64,000 nt of DNA, taken from the NCBI GenBank assembly GCA_921293015.1, contig OV121086.1, positions 25,220,254 through 25,284,253 on the forward strand, given 5' to 3'. Positions 58,271 through 64,000 of this stretch are shown here, in pieces. Below the pieces are notes generated by a model. That model had not been told where the DNA came from. It did no database searches and saw only the letters and a program-made list of their open reading frames with translations. The position numbers and the translations under genes were made by a program. The stretch is from Phorcus lineatus. Its lineage: Eukaryota; Mollusca; Gastropoda; Trochida; Trochidae. Each line of letters opens with the position of its first letter. Position 1 is the stretch's first letter.

Positions 58271-61200
58271 CAATTTGTTGCTGAGAAGTCATCATCAATT
58301 GGAGTTACTCTGGGAAAACTGGTTCATCTCATTGCTGCTTGAATACATTCTGCCAAAATGATCAATATTATTAGTTTGGCTTTGTTTCATCATTCATTTG
58401 GATGTTAAACAGATTGAATTTTATTGACAGATATATTTAAATGGCTGTTCCCATCAGTGGAAAAATCCCTTTTTTCAGTTTATAGTGGTAATACTACAGG
58501 GTTCTATTGTGCCAGTAACATTTGATATGAAGATCAACATAAATAGTGTTTTTTTTAAATAGTGTTATTTCAAGGAGACATGCATATTTTATTTGAATAC
58601 AGCTTAAAAATTTGCCATGATTTATTTGTGTCAAGTTTTTGCAACAAAATATGACCATCCATTTGCAAGAGGCATCTGTTCATTATAAATGAAATAGCTT
58701 TGACTAGTAATTAGGGACAAAGCTTCCTATAAATTTAAAAAAAAATGATCCCAGATTTTTTGTTTTTGAGCAAACCAGTTTAAGTAAATGTGAAGCTGAT
58801 TAGGAAGTGCTGAGGCATGCATGAACAATTTCAGAGAGGATGAGGACTGGCACTTAGCATGGTTAGGGTGCTTTCAGCCAGGGAAGTGGTAACTCCAGCA
58901 GTATATGTTCACACTGTGACAGACTCAGGTGCAAGGGAGCACAATAGACGCAAAGTGCAGTGAAGTTGACATCAAATACCTAATGATCACAAAGCCTCTC
59001 AGCTAGGTTGGATGTTATGATAAAAGTTGAAGCTGATTTGTTGACAAATGTCAACTGCAATTCCTTCAATTTATGATTTCATTCCAGGGTCAATGTTGAC
59101 AAAAAAGTGCTTGTTATTTTCAATATAAAAACATTGTTGTTATTGTTGTTACTTTCTAATTGTGATATGTGTAAATAAGAAAAATTATGCCCCCACTCAG
59201 AAGGAAGTGGGTGTATACAGAACTGAGTCTGTCCGTCCACCCACCCATCCATCACTCAGATTTCAAGCCCATTGCTCTCCCCATCAATTCCTTTCAGAGA
59301 GTCTGTACATAATACTAACACTTTGACTTTCACTATACTTTATTTACATGGTTTTCCTATTTTGTTTGCAGTTCCTATCTAAAACAATAAAACAGCCATC
59401 AACTATGAAAGCTATCAATGCTATTTTAGGATTCAGTGTTTTCATGAGAGCTTGTTCCTGGAGTTAAATGTGTAACTTTTTAAGACTGTAACTGAGGCCA
59501 AAGAGGTCACACCCTTAAAAGCTATTTTTAACTTCCTTCTTGGAAAACAAAAATTGTACACAAAGAAATTGCAGTTTTAAAGTGTAAATGTGGCGACTGT
59601 CAGAACCGTAATAGCAACTACAAGGAAAGTGCTTTATTATTTCAAATGTTTGTTATCAGCCTTTGAAACGAGAAGAATGAAATATCTGATGAGCTACAGA
59701 CCTAATGGCCCTATTTTTTAAAAAATCATATCAGATATCATTTGCTAAGATGTCTTATATCATTTGGTTCCAATCAACAAATTACAGTGGGGTCATGTTG
59801 ACTGTGCTAACTTTTGCCTAGGTAAGGAGAATCTGATGAAGTGATTTTGCTTCCAAAACTGAGCGCAACTTTCTTCAATTATCTTAGTTAATATAAGAGC
59901 ATCTAACAGAATATGCTGCCAGGTGTATGAAGTTATGAAAGAATGCTAGAAAAGAATGATACTACAGGTTTTTAGCGCTACCTGAAAACCCTAAATACAT
60001 ATGTTTTTCTGTCTGTGTCACAACTCAATTTAACATGACAGATTAGCTGGGTCAATTCTCAATGGCATCAATGATAAGAATAAGATTTTAATTTGGGATC
60101 CAAGTTAAATGCTGATGTCTAATGTGCAACAGATAATCAGAATAATGGGTGGAGCAGCTTGTCAGCTGAACAGTGGGCGTCTTCAGCAATTTCATGATTA
60201 AGTAGATAAATAACTATTTCCTGATAATGTCCATATTTTGTTTGTACAATTGTTAAATTAATAGGTATATTTTGCTTATTGTTGACTATTAAATTGTGTT
60301 AAACAAAAATCTGTTTCCTGTTTTCTTTTAAGGCAAATAGAGAATGCAGTGAAGGGGATAGGTCTATTGGCATACAGTTAAATTCTCTTTTAGCTGACAA
60401 GTGTTTCAGATCAAAAAGACTCAAATGGCCTCAAAGACAAAATGGTTACAGACCCCATAGTCCACAGACCCCTTAATTTTAATTATGTCTAATATTGGAT
60501 AATTGAATATAATGTGCATTTTTCATAACATACTGTAAGAGATCATTTTCCAATTTTAATGATGGTATTAAATTAAAAGACGAATAGATAAGAAACACTG
60601 CACAACGGAGAAGAACAATTAATTAAATACATTTCAAAACAGTTGTTCATCATGCACTAGAAATTATCTACATTTCATGCTTCATTACAATACATCATAA
60701 TCTTGTTTCAAAATGTAGATATTTAAAATTATAAATACATATTATCAATATTGAAATTATGGTTAACATCATAATACATCTTATTTAATAAGTAAACGCA
60801 TAAAATGATACTAAAGAAATCTCATCATCAAGCATAGTTCCTGTTAGAGTTGAAATACCAAGTTGAGAAATTTATGTTTGTATAATAGCCTTTGTGCAAA
60901 AGAATATTGTCATGTGCTAACTCGGCTAATCTTCATTTATCCATATTTGTAATCTTAACACCCTAGACTAGTCAACGCCCTCTCTAAATACTGATTGCTA
61001 CAATTTCAAATCTATGCAAGATAGATTTCAGCTGTAAAAATATTCCTGAATATTAGTAAGTATAACATCTCTTGGTTCAATACCTTGTTGTGGTGTGGTT
61101 TGAGTGCTTCAGAGACCCTGAGACCTATGCCTGTCGGAATACACAAGCTCCTTGTAGGGTCACCCAAGCTCGACAGGTCGAAGGATGGACGACAGATCAA

Positions 61201-62010
61201 AATTGAGTTATTCTAAAACATGCTGTCTTTCTTTCTACATGCCTTTCTTCTGTCTTTTCTTTAACACTTTGATCCTTTTCTTCTTGATCTATCCCAATTT
61301 GAATGATTAATATAATGGAACTACTGATGAAACCAAGCTCACTCCCTAACTATGTTTAGTTTGCATGTCAATTTTGACTGTCATTTTGCAATTTTTACAT
61401 GTGCCACTATTTCCAATTCAAAATGCTTCTATATGTAAACTTTCTTCCTTCACACAACAAAATGATATTGTTCTAGCTACCTTCAAACAAGTTTTAGTAG
61501 TAATCAGGAAAGAAAGCAGAGTGTCAGGAAACAGTTTTTCTTTAATTAATAAGAAGACATATAAACATATTGTTTTAGGATTTTATGAGTATTTATTAAT
61601 TACATTATTTATAACGTTACATTCGCTTAGCGATTTTCATGAACTGAATGTTGCTGATGCTTCTGCCAATCCTTTTCTTCTGAAATGAAAAAAAAGGCAA
61701 ATGAGCATGTACTTTAAAAATATTTAAAATCTTTCAAGATATGGCCTAGAAACTAAAGCATAAGTTCCCTACACCCATATTCACTTAGTTGAAATTATTT
61801 CAATGTAGAAACCAGGAAAAAATATAAGAAACAGAATAACCATAGAACAAGTAGCAAGAAGCACCACTCCACCACTTCGTCTAACCACAAACCAAGTTGG
61901 GTAAAAAAGACCTTGAAAATGTGTTTAGATATAGTAAGTCATATGGTGACAAGTTATTTTTACACAGAAACAAAAGCTTCCTGTGAGTATTTTTTAGATT
62001 CCATAAAAAC
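58271..62010 (+). other. cwo 3' UTR and intergenic sequence
   Basis: No further coding exon recognised. It contains one AATAAA candidate at 59,386 and a dispersed repeat near 59,190-59,300 (ACTCAGAAGGAAGTGGGTG followed by GTCTGTCCGTCCACCC). The extent of the UTR cannot be fixed. Confidence 0.5.
59386..59391 (+). terminator. Candidate polyadenylation signal for cwo
   Basis: AATAAA about 1.1 kb after the stop codon. Other A/T-rich variants occur nearby, so this is only a possibility. Confidence 0.25.
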
Positions 62011-62939
62011 TCACGCCTCTTTAGAGAAAACGTCGTAAGAAATTCTGTCTATGTCTGCACCAACTGGTTCCTCGTCAAACCTCTGTATTCCCAAGGTTGT
62101 AAGTGCTGAATCAAATTCAAAATTACATTGCTAAAGACATTTATATCCAGAAATAAAACAAGACATGCTCACATTAGCTAGAAAATTAGACATACCAATA
62201 CTGAAGAACAAGCGCAGGAGAAATGGTATGGTAGAGGCACAGCCATGTTATCATGCCTCATGAACAAAATTTGATCACTGAATGATTGGTCCACGTGAAC
62301 ATGAATAATATAAGAATTATCAACAAGATCAGAGGAAGTATGGATTATCTGTCTACAGTAGATTGTTGTGATAAATTCTGCAGTTTAGCAAAGAATTTAT
62401 CACAATATTTATTATTATTTTTATTTTATATTGTGAGATCTATATACAGGTGGGTGTTTAACTAAAGGGGGGAAGTTCTGGTTAAGCTAATGTTTGAAGA
62501 CTGCAATTCCTAGAATTTTGCATGACAAAGTCGGGGATAGGGAAAGGTAGGGGCCATGGGCCATTTGGCACATTGGAAGAAAAAATGGCCTATTCATATT
62601 GAAATTTTTTTATTGCTACAAAGGGAAATTACCTGTTCAAAATTCTGAAAATGAGTAAAAGCCGTTCAAATGGCCCATGGTTGAAGGTGTCTTTCCTAAT
62701 CAATCCAAAGCCAAATTACTGAAATGACCACCCCAAGGGTACGGTCAATGGTTACTTGTCTATTGTGAATGTACCTTCTTTGTACTGTTGCAAGGTTATA
62801 TAGCCCCGGTTTGTTGGATCCAGCATTCCAAAGACAGAATGTATATTTGACTCATCAAACAAGCAAGGATGATCAAGCCTGGTGTTGCGTGATTTCTGCA
62901 ACTTTTCCAATATGTCAATGACATATTTCTTTGGTTCCT
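62011..62939 (-). CDS. EFCAB10: EFCAB10-like EF-hand protein, last two coding exons (partial)
   Basis: Two exons on the - strand, 62939-62775 and 62105-62011, join in phase (acceptor ttttgcag; donor gtacat; acceptor gattcag) and end in TGA. They encode 85 residues starting EPKKYVIDILEKLQKSRN, then FDESNIHSVFGMLDPTNRGY (one EF-hand-like helix-loop-helix), QQYKEALTTLGI across the splice, and ISYDVFSKEA at the end. The FGMLDPT-x-x-GYIT...YKEAL-x-TLG pattern is what I know of EFCAB10, a small protein with an N-terminal RIIa/DPY-30-type fold tied to cilia. The loop has D, N and G but lacks some canonical acidic positions, so calcium binding is uncertain. The N-terminal exon(s) were not found in 62,940-64,000. 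Tail-to-tail with cwo. Confidence 0.72.
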
Positions 62940-64000
62940 CTGCAAAACAAATATGACACAAATTTGTAACTTCAAAATGTCATCTCAAATAAGTGATAAT
63001 CTGATTTATCAAATTTCTCTGATCAATTTAAAATTCCACCCTGATAGCGCTGAATATTTGTCTCTGATTGGTGAATTTTACTTAGCATAATATTCAAATC
63101 ATAGATGATTGAACAAGTGAACTACTTTAATACAGCAGTAACAATACCACACGTTTTTATTTCAGAACACACTAACTTTATCTCCTAAAACCATTAACAC
63201 ACAAGTGTTAGTCAAGGCCTTTTCATGCAGTCTGTGCTTGAAGCCATTCAAATTTCAATTTGGTTGCGGAGACAAACCATGCCTCTTTTATGAAAAATGA
63301 GACATTTCCAAGACAAGTATTGTAGGCCTACAGTGGTGTGCCATGTTATTTAGTTTCAATTAATTTTTTGAGATATATCTATTTATATTATTGTCAAACT
63401 TTGCAAGTAGAATGAATAATATCCCACTCTGTAGTACATGATTTTAATCAAATATTCAGATGACTATTTAACTTAATACATCACTTAAAATTGTACAATG
63501 TTTGAAAGGGAGGTGTATGATAAGCTGCCACATTCCCAGCAGGCATCTGATGTCATTTCGACGTCGAAATTTTGTTGATTTTAGATCAGGACGTCGATCA
63601 ACCAATTTTCGACGTCGGAACAACGTTTTTTAACTGACGTTGAAATTTGGTTGGTGTTTTGACGTTGTTTCAACGTCATCAGAACAACTTAAAACTGACA
63701 TGTCATTACTTTTATAACATTTCATTATTATTAATAACATCAAATGAGTTACGGATTGTTTTAAAGAATGAAATAAAAAATGCAAAAACGAACAGCTATC
63801 CTCGACATTTAAAAGTGTTATTGATATTGGATTTAGATGAATAAAGGTTTATTTCTTTCAATTTCACAATAAAGGGAAGAAACTCTGTCCTTATGTCTAA
63901 TTAGAATAAACAAGGTATATGGTATTTTTCAACAGTTTTTATATTTTCAGTTATGTTCACAACTGAAAACATAAATTTTTGATTTGCATAAATTCAGTAG
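62940..64000. other. Upstream intron or flank of the EFCAB10-like gene
   Basis: AT-rich sequence with no exon recognised on either strand. The acceptor at 62,940 shows that an upstream exon must exist, here or beyond the window. Confidence 0.4.
63541..63690. repeat. Short repeat cluster with ACGTC/ACGTT motifs
   Basis: Seven or so GACGTC/AACGT-type motifs spaced about 15-35 bp, each beside GAAATTTTG or GGTTG sequence and partly self-complementary (TTCGACGTCGAA). It looks like a degenerate tandem or foldback repeat; no function assigned. Confidence 0.6.

Noticed and set aside
57858-58361. 167-aa frame overlapping cwo exon 7
   Set aside because: It lies in another frame of a firmly supported exon and has no recognisable domain.
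61365-61688. 107-aa frame between the two genes
   Set aside because: Composition matches AT-rich noncoding DNA, with no domain or exon signals that join to a gene.

Overview
This is eukaryotic DNA: AT-rich, intron-bearing and full of transposable elements. The gene content and repeat types suggest a marine invertebrate, most likely a lophotrochozoan such as a mollusc or annelid, but the species cannot be fixed from the sequence. Two real genes are visible, in convergent orientation.

(1) A clockwork orange (cwo)-type bHLH-Orange transcriptional repressor lies on the + strand (33,598-58,270). I can assemble it from seven exons whose splice phases agree throughout: 33598-33659, 41297-41356, 43474-43540, 43790-43891, 46995-47079, 48717-48914 and 57345-58270. 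Together they make 1,500 nt, or 499 aa plus stop. Exons 3-7 are firm; exons 1-2 are a phase-consistent proposal. Three CACGTG E-boxes lie within the 660 bp upstream of proposed exon 1. (2) The last two coding exons of an EFCAB10-like EF-hand protein lie on the - strand (62,011-62,939); its 5' part is not seen.

Layout. 1-10,200: intergenic, with a TTAA-flanked MITE, an inverted pair of a dispersed repeat, and a nearly intact CR1/L2-like LINE on the - strand (esterase-type ORF1 plus endonuclease/reverse transcriptase ORF2 with one frameshift). 10,201-32,600: a repeat complex. A second, degenerate LINE (- strand) has its endonuclease part at about 31.1-32.2 kb and its reverse transcriptase part at about 20.9-23.2 kb. 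Between them is a large array of a 118-bp tandem repeat (15,420-19,017 and 23,198-31,097). The 118-bp unit is itself a piece of this LINE's coding sequence, the linker between endonuclease and reverse transcriptase, so this looks like a satellite born inside a LINE. The left flank, reverse transcriptase part and part of the array (10,201-19,017) are present twice in tandem, almost identical. Only the first copy carries a 1,033-bp hAT-like element with a 5-bp target duplication, and the second copy shows the empty site. 32,600-58,270: the cwo locus. Its introns hold a small MITE split by three different TTAA-specific elements, a LINE 3' fragment, at least five minisatellites (one of them made of copies of the exon 2 splice acceptor), a 0.49-kb long-TIR MITE, a TA-flanked MITE and a dead Tc1-like transposon. 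58,271-64,000: cwo 3' flank and the EFCAB10-like gene.

Most small open frames in the window are chance frames in AT-rich DNA, antisense shadows or translations of tandem repeats, and they are not annotated.
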